Part shown: piece after piece, positions 14,804 to 24,493 of the stretch
How the letters are laid out: every line of letters begins with the position of its first letter
Position numbering within the stretch: position 1 is the stretch's first letter
Assembly: GCA_003134695.1 (NCBI GenBank)
Contig: PLCB01000026.1
Location: forward strand, 25,945 to 89,944
Direction: 5' to 3'
DNA: 64,000 nucleotides
DNA from: Candidatus Zemynaea palustris
GTDB lineage: Bacteria; Vulcanimicrobiota; Vulcanimicrobiia; Vulcanimicrobiales; Vulcanimicrobiaceae
Made by a program: the position numbers and the translations under genes
The notes under the pieces: model-generated
The model's database searches: none
What the model saw: only the letters and a program-made list of their open reading frames with translations
Told to the model about the DNA's origin: nothing

Positions 14804-15661
14804 CGGCCGCGCGGGCTGCATCGCCGGCTCCATCACCCGCTGCATCGCCGGCTGCATCACCGGCCGTCGCGCCGGCTGTGGGAGCTCGGGAATTTTCGCA
14901 GCGCGCTCTTCGATAACGGGAACCGGTTCCGCCGCACGCGGTGGCTCGACGAGCATCGCGAGCACGTGTTCGGCATCGAGCCCCTCGCGCGCGTCCGTCG
15001 GGTCTTCGGCGATCTCCGCGGGCGCGTCTGTGGGCGCGTGCGCGGCCAACGTGCGGTCGACGTCGTTTTCGGCGAGCGCCACTTCGCCGCGCATCATCCT
15101 GGCCAGCGTCTCGGCGGCGTCGCCCTCCTCGGCGCAGGTCGCCTCCTTTTGCCGCTCCGCCACAATCCGGCGCTCGAGTTCTCCGCGTTCGGCGCGCCAG
15201 CGATTTTCCTCGTCGCGCTCTTTGGTCAGGCGGCTGAGAAAGACCGAAGCTTCGTAGGCGGCGCGCTCTTCCACCGTTTTCTCTTGCAACGCGCGATCGT
15301 GTTCGCCCATGCGCTCGGCGTCGGCGCGCGCCGCGGCTGCGAAAGCTTGCACGGCGCGATAGCCGCCCATCCCCTGTTCGACTTGCTCGCGGCGCTCGCG
15401 AGCCGCCGCTTCGTGCGCGCGGACCTCGCTCAAACTCGCTTCGAGTTCGATGAGCGCGTCGGCGGCCTCGGCGCGCAGGCGGCGCTTCTCGCGCGCGGTG
15501 GCTTCGGCCTCACTCAAGCGCGCCTGCACCGCTTCGAGCGACGCCTGCGCGCGTTTGATCGCCGTCTCGGCGTCGATGCTCCCTTCCCCGGAATTAACTG
15601 CGGCCGACGAAAGGTCGGCCAGGCTTCGATTGAACGTTGAGTCGCTGGAGTCGTGCATCAT
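14714..15661 (-). CDS. Coiled-coil protein with hydrophobic C-terminus
   Basis: About 315 residues from ATG 15661, which overlaps the TGA of the acyltransferase gene. Residues 30-215 are an almost unbroken Ala/Glu/Arg-rich coiled coil. A short repeat region follows (RPVMQPAMQ, RVMEPAMQ, near 275-290) and then a hydrophobic segment AETIVAMAGTILGLFAFG before a basic end, which could anchor it in a membrane. No catalytic motif is visible. The 3' end overlaps the CheA-like kinase by 90 bases on the opposite strand. It might be a structural or signalling scaffold; function is unknown. Confidence 0.65.
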   Translation of the reverse strand: MMHDSSDSTFNRSLADLSSAAVNSGEGSIDAETAIKRAQASLEAVQARLSEAEATAREKRRLRAEAADALIELEASLSEVRAHEAAARERREQVEQGMGGYRAVQAFAAAARADAERMGEHDRALQEKTVEERAAYEASVFLSRLTKERDEENRWRAERGELERRIVAERQKEATCAEEGDAAETLARMMRGEVALAENDVDRTLAAHAPTDAPAEIAEDPTDAREGLDAEHVLAMLVEPPRAAEPVPVIEERAAKIPELPQPARRPVMQPAMQRVMEPAMQPARPSADSADVAETIVAMAGTILGLFAFGRPKK

Positions 15662-17097
15662 CCTGATTCGTTCGATGGACCGAGGTGGAAGTGAATGGGT
15701 GTACGCGGCGCTTCGGCCTGTGCTCGCCATTCAACTGCCGGAATGTCATCGCTGGCGACCTCCCCGGCCGCCGCTACGCCGATGAAGCGCCGTGGGTCGA
15801 AGTAGGACGGATCGAACGAACCGCGCCTGGCGAAACATGCCGCAGCGGCGCGAATCTCGCTGGCGAGGTCGTCGGTGGAGCCGCTTCGTTTGATCAGCAT
15901 CGCGACGTCGCCGTGGGTGAGCGCAGGCGCCATCTCGATAACGGCGCATTCACTCTCGGTCTCGACCGGCGGCAGCGGAGTCTGGAACGTCAGTGGGCCG
16001 AGTTGCATCTTGCCGCGCACGCTCCGGATAAAGGCGCCGACCTGCTCGATCGCCCGTCGGCACATCGCGGGATCGGTGAAGCGCCGGTCGATCGCCAGCC
16101 ACAGAACGATGCCGGCGGCGACGGCGATGACGAACGCATTGGCCGCCGCGGCGGGCAAGCCGAGTGTCGGCGTCGCCTTGCGCATGACGTATGAAGCGAC
16201 GGGTTCGCCGACGAGCGCGATCGCGAACGCGGCGAGGCCGAGTTGCGGCAGGCCCGGGAAGGCGAGCGTCCGCTCCGCCCAGCGTAGCGATCCGCATCCG
16301 ACGACGAGCGCGAACGCGCCGAGCGTCCAGAGCGGGTTCCAGTTCTCGATGCCGCTCATCAGCCGTGGTCCCGGCAGCGTCGAGACGAACGGGTCAAGGA
16401 AGAATGCAGCGACGAAGAAGGCGATCGCAAGCGGCAGCACGCCGCGTGCAATGACCGGGGGACGAACGCGCCAGTCGGCGGCGACGATCCCCAGCATGAA
16501 CGCGGGCAGCGCACCGAGGTCGAAGCGATGCGCCGTCGTGAAGAGATCGGCCGACATCGCGACGGCGATGATGGCGACGAAGACGATCGGGCGGCGCACG
16601 TAGGCGGCGAACAGAATCGGGAAAACGAGGAACGCGCGCATCTGCACGGCCAGCGCCCAGAACGCGTCGTTGCCGAAGTGTTGCTCGGTGAAGAGCGCTT
16701 GGGTGACGATCGAGCGCAGCGGCGGAAGCGCCACTGGATGGCCGAAGGCCGTCAGACCGTAGCGCGCCGCGGCGTACGGAAGCAGTATCGTCACGGCCAG
16801 GACGGCGTAATACGCCGGAATGACGCGGGCGAGACGCCCCAACGCGTAGAGCCGAACGTCGAGTGACGCCGCGCCTTCGTTGCGTAGCGCAGCGAGCGCC
16901 GGATAAGCCAGTACGAAGCCCGAGATGACCAGGAAGATCTCGAAGCCGTGGAGGCCGGCGAAGGCGGCACGATGGGCGATCGGGTGCGGGAAGATCAGGC
17001 CCGGAGCCTGCTCGACGATCTCGTACAGAAGGAAGGCAGCCACCGCGATTGCGCGCAGCGCATCAAGGTAGCCGAGCCGAGGCGTGTTCAGCGTCAC
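15658..17097 (-). CDS. Acyltransferase-3 family membrane protein with C-terminal extension
   Basis: 479 residues, about ten transmembrane helices in the first 345. YLDALRAIAV at the start and GFEIFLVISGFVLAYP near 50-65 are the family signatures. These proteins O-acylate sugars of the cell envelope using cytoplasmic acyl-CoA. The His usually found about nine residues after the Arg in helix 1 is Glu here (LLYEIV), so activity is uncertain. A soluble tail of about 120 residues follows the last helix and shows no known domain. The stop overlaps the start of the coiled-coil gene (ATGA). Confidence 0.82.
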   Translation of the reverse strand: MTLNTPRLGYLDALRAIAVAAFLLYEIVEQAPGLIFPHPIAHRAAFAGLHGFEIFLVISGFVLAYPALAALRNEGAASLDVRLYALGRLARVIPAYYAVLAVTILLPYAAARYGLTAFGHPVALPPLRSIVTQALFTEQHFGNDAFWALAVQMRAFLVFPILFAAYVRRPIVFVAIIAVAMSADLFTTAHRFDLGALPAFMLGIVAADWRVRPPVIARGVLPLAIAFFVAAFFLDPFVSTLPGPRLMSGIENWNPLWTLGAFALVVGCGSLRWAERTLAFPGLPQLGLAAFAIALVGEPVASYVMRKATPTLGLPAAAANAFVIAVAAGIVLWLAIDRRFTDPAMCRRAIEQVGAFIRSVRGKMQLGPLTFQTPLPPVETESECAVIEMAPALTHGDVAMLIKRSGSTDDLASEIRAAAACFARRGSFDPSYFDPRRFIGVAAAGEVASDDIPAVEWRAQAEAPRTPIHFHLGPSNESG

Positions 17098-17228
17098 GCT
17101 CTGGTTATCGGCGCGCAGAGCGCGCGGTGTAGGGGGGACGCCGGGTCCAGGCCCAAAGAGGTGCGGTCGTCACGAGCCGGCCGGCACTGTGCCAGGCTGT
17201 TGGCACTCTCATCGTAGAGAATATCGGC

Positions 17229-20200
17229 ATGGAACGCATCGGGGACCGCATGATCTACTCGGCCGGCGACCTCGTCGACTTCGTCGCCTGCCGCCACCTG
17301 AGCGCGATGGAGGCCCTGGTGGCCCGGGGCGTCGAGCGCCCTCCGCACCTTTCGGAAGAAGACGACTTGGTCTTGGCTGCCGGTCGCGCCCACGAGCGGG
17401 CGTATCTCGAGCGCCTGCGCGCCGAGGGGAAGGAGGTCGTCGACCTCGTCACCGCGCCGTCGTTCGAGGGCCGGCGCACCGCCGCCGCCGCCACCGTCGA
17501 GGCGATGCGCGCAGGCGCCGAGGTGATCCACAACGCGACCTTCTTCGAACCCGACGCCCCCGGAGGCGGCTGGCTCGGCATCGCCGATTTCTTGATGCGC
17601 GTCGAGGGCCACTCCGACTTCGGCGCTTGGCACTACGAGGTCGCCGACACCAAGTTGGCGCGTCACGCGAAAGCCTCGGCGATCGTGCAGTTATGCGTCT
17701 ACGACGAACTCCTCACGCGCGTGCAAGGGGTCGCGCCCGAGAGTATGCACGCGATCCTCGGCGACGGCTCGATCGCGACGTATCCGAGCGAGGATTCTCG
17801 CTCGTATTACCGGCGCTTAAAGGAAGATTTTCTGGCGCACGATTTTGCGGCGCCGTCGTACCCCGTACCGGTGGCGCAATGCGCTCGCTGCCGCTGGTCG
17901 GAGCGGTGCGACGCGCGTCGCCGCGCCGACGATTACCCGAGCCTCGTCGCCGGGATGCGCCGCAGCCAAATCGTGCGGCTTACGTCGTCCGGTATCACGA
18001 CGATGACCGCGCTCGCCGCTGCCGGCGACGACGCGCGGCCAAAGCGCATGGAGGCGGCGACGTTCGAAAAACTTCGCCAGCAGGCGAAACTGCAAGTCGA
18101 TTTCCGCGACGCCGGTAAGATGGAGCCGCTGTTGCTCCCGCCAGCGCCGCCGAAGAAGAACCACGATGGCAGCGACGCCGAACCGGAAGAACGCGGATTT
18201 CGCTCGCTCCCGCCGCCCGATGAAGGCGACCTCTACTTCGACATGGAGGGCGATCCGTTCGGCGGCGAAGAGGGTCTCGAGTATCTCTTCGGCGTCTCGT
18301 ACCGCGAGAACGGCGAGGCGACGTTTCACCCCTTCTGGGGTCACGACTCAGATCAGGAGCGTGCCGCCTTTGAAGGATTCGTCGACTTCGTCTTCGAGCG
18401 GCGCGCGCGTTATCCCAACCTGCACGTGTACCACTACGCAGCATACGAGCCGACGGCGCTCAAACGTCTCGCGGCAACGCACGGAACGCGCGAGGATGAA
18501 ATCGACGTTTTGCTGCGCGAGCGCGTCATGGTCGATTTGCTCAACGTCGTTCGGCAAAGCATCCGCGCCCCGTTCGAGAGCTATTCGCTCAAAGCGATCG
18601 AGCGATTCTATTCGCCGCCGCGCGACGAAGAGATCAAGGATGCGATGGGCTCGGTCGTCATGTACGCGCGCTGGCGCGCGAGCGGCGATCAGAAAATCCT
18701 CGACGACATCGAAGCGTACAATCGACGGGATTGCGACTCGACGCTCGATCTCCACAAGTGGCTCTGCGAGCAGCGCCTCGACGCGATCGAAAGATTCGGC
18801 GACCAATTCCCTTGGCGCAGCGTCGGGATCGAGGGCGAGAAAAAAGGGCCAAAGCCCGATCCCGAGCGCGATCGCGTCATCGCGGCTCTCCTCGCGCCGT
18901 TTGCCGGGCGCGAACCAGCGACGGCGGAGGAACACGCGCGTGCGCTCGTCGCCGCCCTCGTGCACTATCACCGGCGCGAAGCGAAGCCGGACTGGTGGGA
19001 ATACTTCGCTCGCGCCGTGCGTACTCCCGAAGAATTGGTCGAGGACGCAAACGCGATCGGCTGCCTCGAACGCAGCGACGAGTTGCCGCAAGAGGTCGAC
19101 AAGTCGCTGGTGATCCGCTTCCGCTTCCCGCCGCAAGAACATAAGCTGCATGCGGGTAGCGGCGTCATCGATCTCGACGAACGCTCGATAACGATCGTCG
19201 CCCTCGACGACGACGGCTGCACGCTCGACCTCAAACGCGCGAAAAACGTGTGGCATTCAGGCTCCGATCCGCGCGCACTCATCGTCGGCAAGCCGCGCCA
19301 AACCGACGTTCTACGCGACGCGCTCGTCGAGTTCGGCGATGCGTTCGCCGCAGACGGCGCACGCTCGGCATTTCGCGCGGCGGGCGATATCGCGCGCGGC
19401 GAATTCCCGCGCCTGCGGGGCCGCGTCTCGGGTGCACCGATCGACGATGGGCGCGCCGCCGCCGCCGCCCTCACCGAGCTCGCGCTCGGGCTCGACGAGA
19501 GTTGCCTGTTCGTTCAAGGTCCGCCCGGTTCGGGGAAGACGTGGCTCGGCGCTGAGACGATCGTCAACCTCATCGAACGCGGGCTGCGCGTCGGGGTCAG
19601 CGCGAAGAGCCACAAGGCGATCCACAATTTTCTTGACCGGGTCGAAGAAGTTGCGGTCGAGCGCAAGGTTCCGCTGCGCGGCGTCAAGCGGCACTCGGGC
19701 GACGACGAAGGGCTCTATGTGTCCAAGCATCACCTGATCGAGTCGAGCAGCGATTTTGCCGCCTGCACGGACCCGGCGATGCGACTCGTCGCGGGGACGG
19801 CTTGGCTCTTCGCCAACCCGCGCATGCGGCAGAGTGTCGACATCTTGGTGATCGACGAAGCTGGCCAGGTCTCGCTCGCCGACGCGATCGCGAGCGCGAC
19901 CGCGGCGCGCAGCCTGATCTTGCTCGGCGACCCGATGCAATTGCCTCACGTCTCGCGCGGGACCCATCCAAAGGCCGCCGACCTGTCGGTTCTGGAGCAC
20001 TTGCTCGGCGAACACTCGACCGTCACTCCCGAGCGTGGCGTCTTCTTGCGTTTTACGCACCGTCTCCATCCGGAAATCTGTGCGTTCTGTTCCCGGCTCG
20101 CGTATGACGGCCGCCTCGAGTGCCTGCCGGGCTGTGAATTGCAACGCGTCACCTTGCCGTCGCCTTCGTTCGCGGGACTCGAGGGCGCCGGATTGCGCTA

Positions 20201-20729
20201 CGTTGCCGTCCCGACCGAAGGCAACGTCCAGCAATCGATCGACGAGGCGGAGACGATCGCCGCGCTCATCACGGAGTTGCTGCGCGGGTCGTACACCGCG
20301 CGCGACGGCTCGACGCGCTCGCTGACGGAGTCGGACGTGCTGGTCGTGACGCCGTACAACATGCAGGTGCGCCGCCTGCGCCAGACGCTCGCTGCGCGAG
20401 GGTTCGGCGCCGTGCGGGTCGGCACCGTCGACAAGTTCCAGGGCCAGGAAGCGCCGGTCGTCTTCTTTTCGATGGCATCGTCGAGCGGCGAAGAGTTGCC
20501 ACGCGGCGTCGAATTTCTGTTCGATCTCCATCGACTGAACGTGGCCGTCTCACGCGCCCAGGCGCTTGCGATTCTCGTCTGTTCGCCGGCGCTGCTCGAC
20601 ACGGCGTGCGCGAAACCCGAGCAAGTGAAGTTGGTTAACATGTTGTGCCGCTTCGTCGAGCAAGCGACGCCGATATCAGTAGTGGGCGGCAGCGCGGACG
20701 CTAGCGCTGGACCTGCCGAGGTCGGCTAG
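17229..20729 (+). CDS. TM0106-type RecB-like nuclease fused to SF1 helicase
   Basis: 1166 residues. The N-terminal part is a RecB/Cas4-like PD-(D/E)xK nuclease of the TM0106 family (ADFLMRVEG ... YEVADTKLARHAKA near residues 118-145), with a Cys group C218-x2-C221-x5-C227. A predicted RNase H-like exonuclease follows (YFDMEGDP near 335-345, NRRDCDS near 498-504). The C-terminal third is an SF1/Dna2-UPF1-type helicase: Walker A GPPGSGKT at 764-771, Walker B VIDEAGQ near 875 and GTVDKFQGQEA near 1065. It probably processes DNA or RNA ends. It is a single gene with no system partners beside it. The last 18 codons overlap the DUF885 gene. Confidence 0.87.
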   Translation: MERIGDRMIYSAGDLVDFVACRHLSAMEALVARGVERPPHLSEEDDLVLAAGRAHERAYLERLRAEGKEVVDLVTAPSFEGRRTAAAATVEAMRAGAEVIHNATFFEPDAPGGGWLGIADFLMRVEGHSDFGAWHYEVADTKLARHAKASAIVQLCVYDELLTRVQGVAPESMHAILGDGSIATYPSEDSRSYYRRLKEDFLAHDFAAPSYPVPVAQCARCRWSERCDARRRADDYPSLVAGMRRSQIVRLTSSGITTMTALAAAGDDARPKRMEAATFEKLRQQAKLQVDFRDAGKMEPLLLPPAPPKKNHDGSDAEPEERGFRSLPPPDEGDLYFDMEGDPFGGEEGLEYLFGVSYRENGEATFHPFWGHDSDQERAAFEGFVDFVFERRARYPNLHVYHYAAYEPTALKRLAATHGTREDEIDVLLRERVMVDLLNVVRQSIRAPFESYSLKAIERFYSPPRDEEIKDAMGSVVMYARWRASGDQKILDDIEAYNRRDCDSTLDLHKWLCEQRLDAIERFGDQFPWRSVGIEGEKKGPKPDPERDRVIAALLAPFAGREPATAEEHARALVAALVHYHRREAKPDWWEYFARAVRTPEELVEDANAIGCLERSDELPQEVDKSLVIRFRFPPQEHKLHAGSGVIDLDERSITIVALDDDGCTLDLKRAKNVWHSGSDPRALIVGKPRQTDVLRDALVEFGDAFAADGARSAFRAAGDIARGEFPRLRGRVSGAPIDDGRAAAAALTELALGLDESCLFVQGPPGSGKTWLGAETIVNLIERGLRVGVSAKSHKAIHNFLDRVEEVAVERKVPLRGVKRHSGDDEGLYVSKHHLIESSSDFAACTDPAMRLVAGTAWLFANPRMRQSVDILVIDEAGQVSLADAIASATAARSLILLGDPMQLPHVSRGTHPKAADLSVLEHLLGEHSTVTPERGVFLRFTHRLHPEICAFCSRLAYDGRLECLPGCELQRVTLPSPSFAGLEGAGLRYVAVPTEGNVQQSIDEAETIAALITELLRGSYTARDGSTRSLTESDVLVVTPYNMQVRRLRQTLAARGFGAVRVGTVDKFQGQEAPVVFFSMASSSGEELPRGVEFLFDLHRLNVAVSRAQALAILVCSPALLDTACAKPEQVKLVNMLCRFVEQATPISVVGGSADASAGPAEVG

Positions 20730-22487
20730 TAACTCCGGGCCGAGGATCGCGAACGGGCACGACCCGTACGACAGCAAGCGGTCGTGGAAATCGTGCATCG
20801 AAGCGCGAGCGCCGAGGCGGTGGCGATATTCGGTCATCAGGTTCTCGAGTTGAAATCGGCCGACGGTGTAGGAAATCACGTCCCCGGGGCTGAGCGCGAT
20901 GCCGGCGACGGCCGCGTCGGCTTGGCCTTGGGTCGAGCCGGTTTCGCGTGCGAAGTAATTCGCCGCGCGCCGGTACGTCCAGTCGCCGCTCGCCAGTTCG
21001 GCGTCGACGATCGCACGCGCGCCGCGGAGCCGCTCCCATTGCGCGATGTCGAGGCGGCCATCGAGGTCTTCGCCATACAGGCCGAGTTGCATGAGCATCT
21101 CTTCGCCGTAGTAGGCCCAGCCTTCGGAGAAGACGCCGCTCTCAGAGGTCTTGCGCACGAAATCTGGATGCCGGCGCGCGATCGAGAATTGCAGGTAGTG
21201 GCCGGGCATCGCTTCGTGCCCCGCCGTCGACCAGATGCGGTCGCGATCGAAGTCCTGGTAGAGGTCGAGCCGCTTCGCCGCGGCGGCCAGTGATTTCGGC
21301 GGCGTGATGAAATAGAAACCCGTCGTCTCCTTCGCGAAAATGCGCGGCGGATTGATCGACGCGCCGGGCTGCACCGGTTGCAAGAACTTCGGAGTCTCGA
21401 CCACTTGCACGGCTCCGAGCCACGCCGGCAAGGTGATGAGGCGCGACTGTTTGACGAAGGCGGTCAATTCGGCGATGCGGTCGCGGTAGTAGGCGATGAT
21501 CGGCGTCCCCGAGGGGGCCATCCCGCCGCCGGTCGCGGCGCCCAGCGGCGTCCCGCGAACGCGCGCGAGATGTTCGAGCCAGACCTGCTCGGCCCAGCCG
21601 TGCGCCAGTTCGTCGGCGCCCATGCGCCGAATGTCGCCGGCGGTGTACGGCAAGAGTTGCTCGTCGCGTAGCATCGCGTCGTAAGCCGCACGACCGATCG
21701 CATAATTCTCCGGCCACCGCGCGACGTTCGTCTTGATGTGCTTCGCCGAAGCGGTGAGCGTTGCGTCGAGCGCGTCGCGCGCTTTGATGAAGGTCGCGAA
21801 TCCTGAAGCGGTCAGTTGTTCTTTGGCCGTAGCGCTCAACGGACCATTGAGGAAATCCGGTGAGCCGCCGAGTTGCTCGAGACCGACCAGGCCGAACAGG
21901 TGGCCGGGTTGCGTGACGAGTTGTTGACCGGCGACGATATAAGCCGGCGCTTTCTGCATGCGCGAGACGATGCGCGCCCAAGCCTTCGCACGATCCGCCT
22001 TGCTCGCGCCCGCTTCGCCGAGAATCGGCAAATGGAGGAACTGCGTGAACAGCGCGTCGACGATTGCACGCGCGGGCCCCGAGTAGTCTTTCTCGTCGCT
22101 GCGATAGACGGTCAGCGCGCGTTCCATCGAGACGAGTTGCGCCCCCAGCAGCAGCGCGTCGTCGCGCTCGACGAGCGTCGCGCGCGTCAATGGGATCGCT
22201 TTGAGGCCGGCTTGCCAAGCGCGGATCTGCGCGAGGTCGGCGGCGCGGCTGGCAGCCGACGGTGTTCCGAGCTCGCCGTCGAGATCGGTGAGTCCAAGCT
22301 CGGTCGCGACAATCGGATGGCGCTTCGCCCAATCGAAGGTCATGTGACGCGACAGGTCTTGGAGTGCTGCGTAAGTTGCCGATCGCGCCGGCGCGGCAGC
22401 GGAAGCGCATGGCGCGAGTTGAGCCAGGATGAACGCCGCGATCAACGCGCCGACGAGAAACCGAAGTCGAGCCAATACACCCTCCAT
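20676..22487 (-). CDS. DUF885 family exported metallopeptidase-like protein
   Basis: About 603 residues from ATG 22487 (MEGVLARLRF), chosen because a signal peptide starts there and ends in SAAAPA near residue 32. The zinc-type motif HEAMPGHYLQF near residue 420 and the downstream EGWAYYGEEM near 455 are the DUF885 hallmarks. Members are long helical proteins related to M32/M3-like peptidases, several of them exported. The substrate is unknown. The 3' end overlaps the nuclease-helicase gene by 54 bases (convergent). Confidence 0.88.
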   Translation of the reverse strand: MEGVLARLRFLVGALIAAFILAQLAPCASAAAPARSATYAALQDLSRHMTFDWAKRHPIVATELGLTDLDGELGTPSAASRAADLAQIRAWQAGLKAIPLTRATLVERDDALLLGAQLVSMERALTVYRSDEKDYSGPARAIVDALFTQFLHLPILGEAGASKADRAKAWARIVSRMQKAPAYIVAGQQLVTQPGHLFGLVGLEQLGGSPDFLNGPLSATAKEQLTASGFATFIKARDALDATLTASAKHIKTNVARWPENYAIGRAAYDAMLRDEQLLPYTAGDIRRMGADELAHGWAEQVWLEHLARVRGTPLGAATGGGMAPSGTPIIAYYRDRIAELTAFVKQSRLITLPAWLGAVQVVETPKFLQPVQPGASINPPRIFAKETTGFYFITPPKSLAAAAKRLDLYQDFDRDRIWSTAGHEAMPGHYLQFSIARRHPDFVRKTSESGVFSEGWAYYGEEMLMQLGLYGEDLDGRLDIAQWERLRGARAIVDAELASGDWTYRRAANYFARETGSTQGQADAAVAGIALSPGDVISYTVGRFQLENLMTEYRHRLGARASMHDFHDRLLSYGSCPFAILGPELLADLGRSSASVRAAAHY

Positions 22488-22563
22488 CGAGCGACCGCGC
22501 ACGTTCGAGGGGCCGATTCGCCGGCCCTCGAACGCGCCGCTCAACGAAGTCTCAAATCCGCGC

Positions 22564-22636
22564 GGGCGATTAGCTCAGTTGGGAGAGCAGCGCCTTTACA
22601 AGGCGAAGGTCGGCGGTTCGAGCCCGTCATCGCCCA
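22564..22636 (+). tRNA. tRNA-Val (anticodon UAC)
   Basis: A full cloverleaf: acceptor GGGCGAT pairs with ATCGCCC; D arm GCTC/GAGC; anticodon loop TTTACAA with anticodon TAC; T arm GGCGG/CCGTC with loop TTCGAGC. The top anticodon-stem pair is a G-A mismatch. CCA is not encoded; the discriminator is A. The gene's 3' half is covered on the other strand by the end of the acetyltransferase frame. Confidence 0.95.
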
Positions 22637-23051
22637 TATTCACGCTCAAAGTCTTGTGATAGAAGACCTCCGCGTCACCAGGGTCGACATCGACCTCGCC
22701 GCAGCGGCGATACCCGCGACCTTCGAGCAGCCGCTGCATCGCGACGTTGCTGCGGTTCGTCGACGAATACAGCCGCTGGTTTGTGCAACGCTCCTCGACC
22801 CACGCAATGAGCCTGGATGCGAGTCCCTTACGGCGGTATTCCGGCAGGACCGTGACGAGCCAGATGAACGGCAGTGAAAAGAACTCAAGATTCCAAACGA
22901 TGTAGGCGAGGATGTGGCCGTCGAGTTCTGCGACCACCACGTTGCGTCGTTCAAGCGTTCGCTCGAGATACTGCGTCTTATCCCACGGTGCGCTCCGCAT
23001 GACGGCGAGGAGGCCCTCGAAGTCGCCACTGCCGGCCTCACGTATGATCAT
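22596..23051 (-). CDS. GNAT N-acetyltransferase reading into the tRNA
   Basis: 151 codons. The GNAT core is clear: [15 protein letters not shown], then the acetyl-CoA loop [15 protein letters not shown] near 68-82 and [13 protein letters not shown] near 103-115. The acyl acceptor is unknown. The last 12-13 residues ([12 protein letters not shown]) are the reverse-complement translation of tRNA-Val, so the frame has no stop of its own before the tRNA. The functional domain ends around residue 135. Confidence 0.85.
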   Translation of the reverse strand: MIIREAGSGDFEGLLAVMRSAPWDKTQYLERTLERRNVVVAELDGHILAYIVWNLEFFSLPFIWLVTVLPEYRRKGLASRLIAWVEERCTNQRLYSSTNRSNVAMQRLLEGRGYRRCGEVDVDPGDAEVFYHKTLSVNMGDDGLEPPTFAL

Positions 23052-23101
23052 TTCGGGTTCACGGATTCTCTTGGGCGGGGACCGAATCTTCGCAGCCTGG
23101 T

Positions 23102-24493
23102 ATGACCAAGAGGATGGCGCTTACCCGCGCAACGGCCGTATTTGACGGCGGGACCTTCATCTCCGATTTGGGTCGCCGGGTGGCGATTCCGACCGAGAGT
23201 CAGAATCCGGCACGCGGCGCCGCGCTGCGCGAGTATCTCGACGGCGAGATGCGCGCATCGTTCGAGCGGCTTGGCTTCGTTTGCACCGTCCTCCCAAACC
23301 CAAAGGCGAGCGGCGGTCCGTTTCTGGTCGCCGAGCGGATCGAAGCCGACTCGTTGCCGACGATCCTCTCATACGGGCACGGCGACGTCGTGCTCGGCAT
23401 GGAAGGGAAGTGGCGCGACGGTTTGTCGCCGTGGACGCTGACGCGCGACGGCGACCGGCTCTACGGTCGTGGTACCGCCGATAACAAGGGCCAACACTCG
23501 ATCAACATCACGGCTCTCGGGGCGGTCATCGAAACGCGTGGCCGGCTCGGTTTCAACTGCAAGTTCTTGATCGAGACGGGTGAGGAGATCGGCTCGCCCG
23601 GCTTGCGTGAGTTCTGCGTCCTCGAGCGTGAGCGGCTGCGCGCCGACGTCTTGATCGGCTCCGACGGGCCGCGCGTCGGCGCCGATCGGCCGACGATCTT
23701 TCTCGGGACGCGCGGCGCGCTCAACTTCGATCTCAGCCTCAATTTGCGCGAAGGCTCGCACCATTCGGGCAACTGGGGCGGCGCGCTCGCCAATCCGGGG
23801 ATCATCCTCGCGCACGCGCTCGCGAGCATCACGACCTCCAAGGGGAAAATTCTCGTCGACGGCTGGCTTCCGCCCGAATTACCGAAACGCGTTAGCCAGC
23901 TCGTGCGCGACCTCGCGATCGGCGAAGGCGGCGACGGCCCCGTCATCGATCGCGACTGGGGCGAGCCGGGGATGACGACCGCTGAGAAAGTCTACGGCTG
24001 GAACACGTTCGAGATTCTATCGTTCGTCACGGGGAATCCGGAAAAACCGGTCAACGCGATTCCGCCGTCGGCGCGCGCGCATTGTCAGATGCGCTTCGTC
24101 GTCGGCGCCGATCCCGACGGCTTCTTGCCGGCGCTGCGCCGTCATCTCGACGCGCGCGGCTTCCACAACGTCGAAGTCAGTCGTGCCGAGAAAGGGTATT
24201 TTCCAGCGACGCGTCTCGACCCCGATCATCCTTGGGTGCGCTGGGTCGTCGAATCGCTCGCGCGTACGACGGGCAAGGACGTCGCGCTGCTGCCGAACAT
24301 CGGCGGCTCGCTGCCAAACGATATCTTCGCGAACGATCTCGGTTTGCCGACGATTTGGATTCCGCATTCCTATCCGGCCTGCTCGCAGCACGCGGTCAAC
24401 GAGCATCTGCTCGCGCCGGTCGCGCGTGAAGCGTTGCAGATGATGACCGCACTCTTCTGGGACATCGGCGAGTCGCCACCGAAGAGCGCCTGA
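23102..24493 (+). CDS. M20 family metallopeptidase / amidohydrolase
   Basis: 463 residues. M20 signatures are visible: SYGHGDVV near 90 (first metal ligand), [11 protein letters not shown] near 122-132 (bridging Asp) and [10 protein letters not shown] near 160-170 (catalytic Glu pair). A dimerisation domain covers about 210-330. These di-zinc enzymes hydrolyse peptides or N-acyl amino acids in the cytoplasm. The stop overlaps the next start by one base (TGATG), so it is coupled to the tartrate-type dehydrogenase, which suggests a shared catabolic route. The specific substrate cannot be read. Confidence 0.9.
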   Translation: MTKRMALTRATAVFDGGTFISDLGRRVAIPTESQNPARGAALREYLDGEMRASFERLGFVCTVLPNPKASGGPFLVAERIEADSLPTILSYGHGDVVLGMEGKWRDGLSPWTLTRDGDRLYGRGTADNKGQHSINITALGAVIETRGRLGFNCKFLIETGEEIGSPGLREFCVLERERLRADVLIGSDGPRVGADRPTIFLGTRGALNFDLSLNLREGSHHSGNWGGALANPGIILAHALASITTSKGKILVDGWLPPELPKRVSQLVRDLAIGEGGDGPVIDRDWGEPGMTTAEKVYGWNTFEILSFVTGNPEKPVNAIPPSARAHCQMRFVVGADPDGFLPALRRHLDARGFHNVEVSRAEKGYFPATRLDPDHPWVRWVVESLARTTGKDVALLPNIGGSLPNDIFANDLGLPTIWIPHSYPACSQHAVNEHLLAPVAREALQMMTALFWDIGESPPKSA

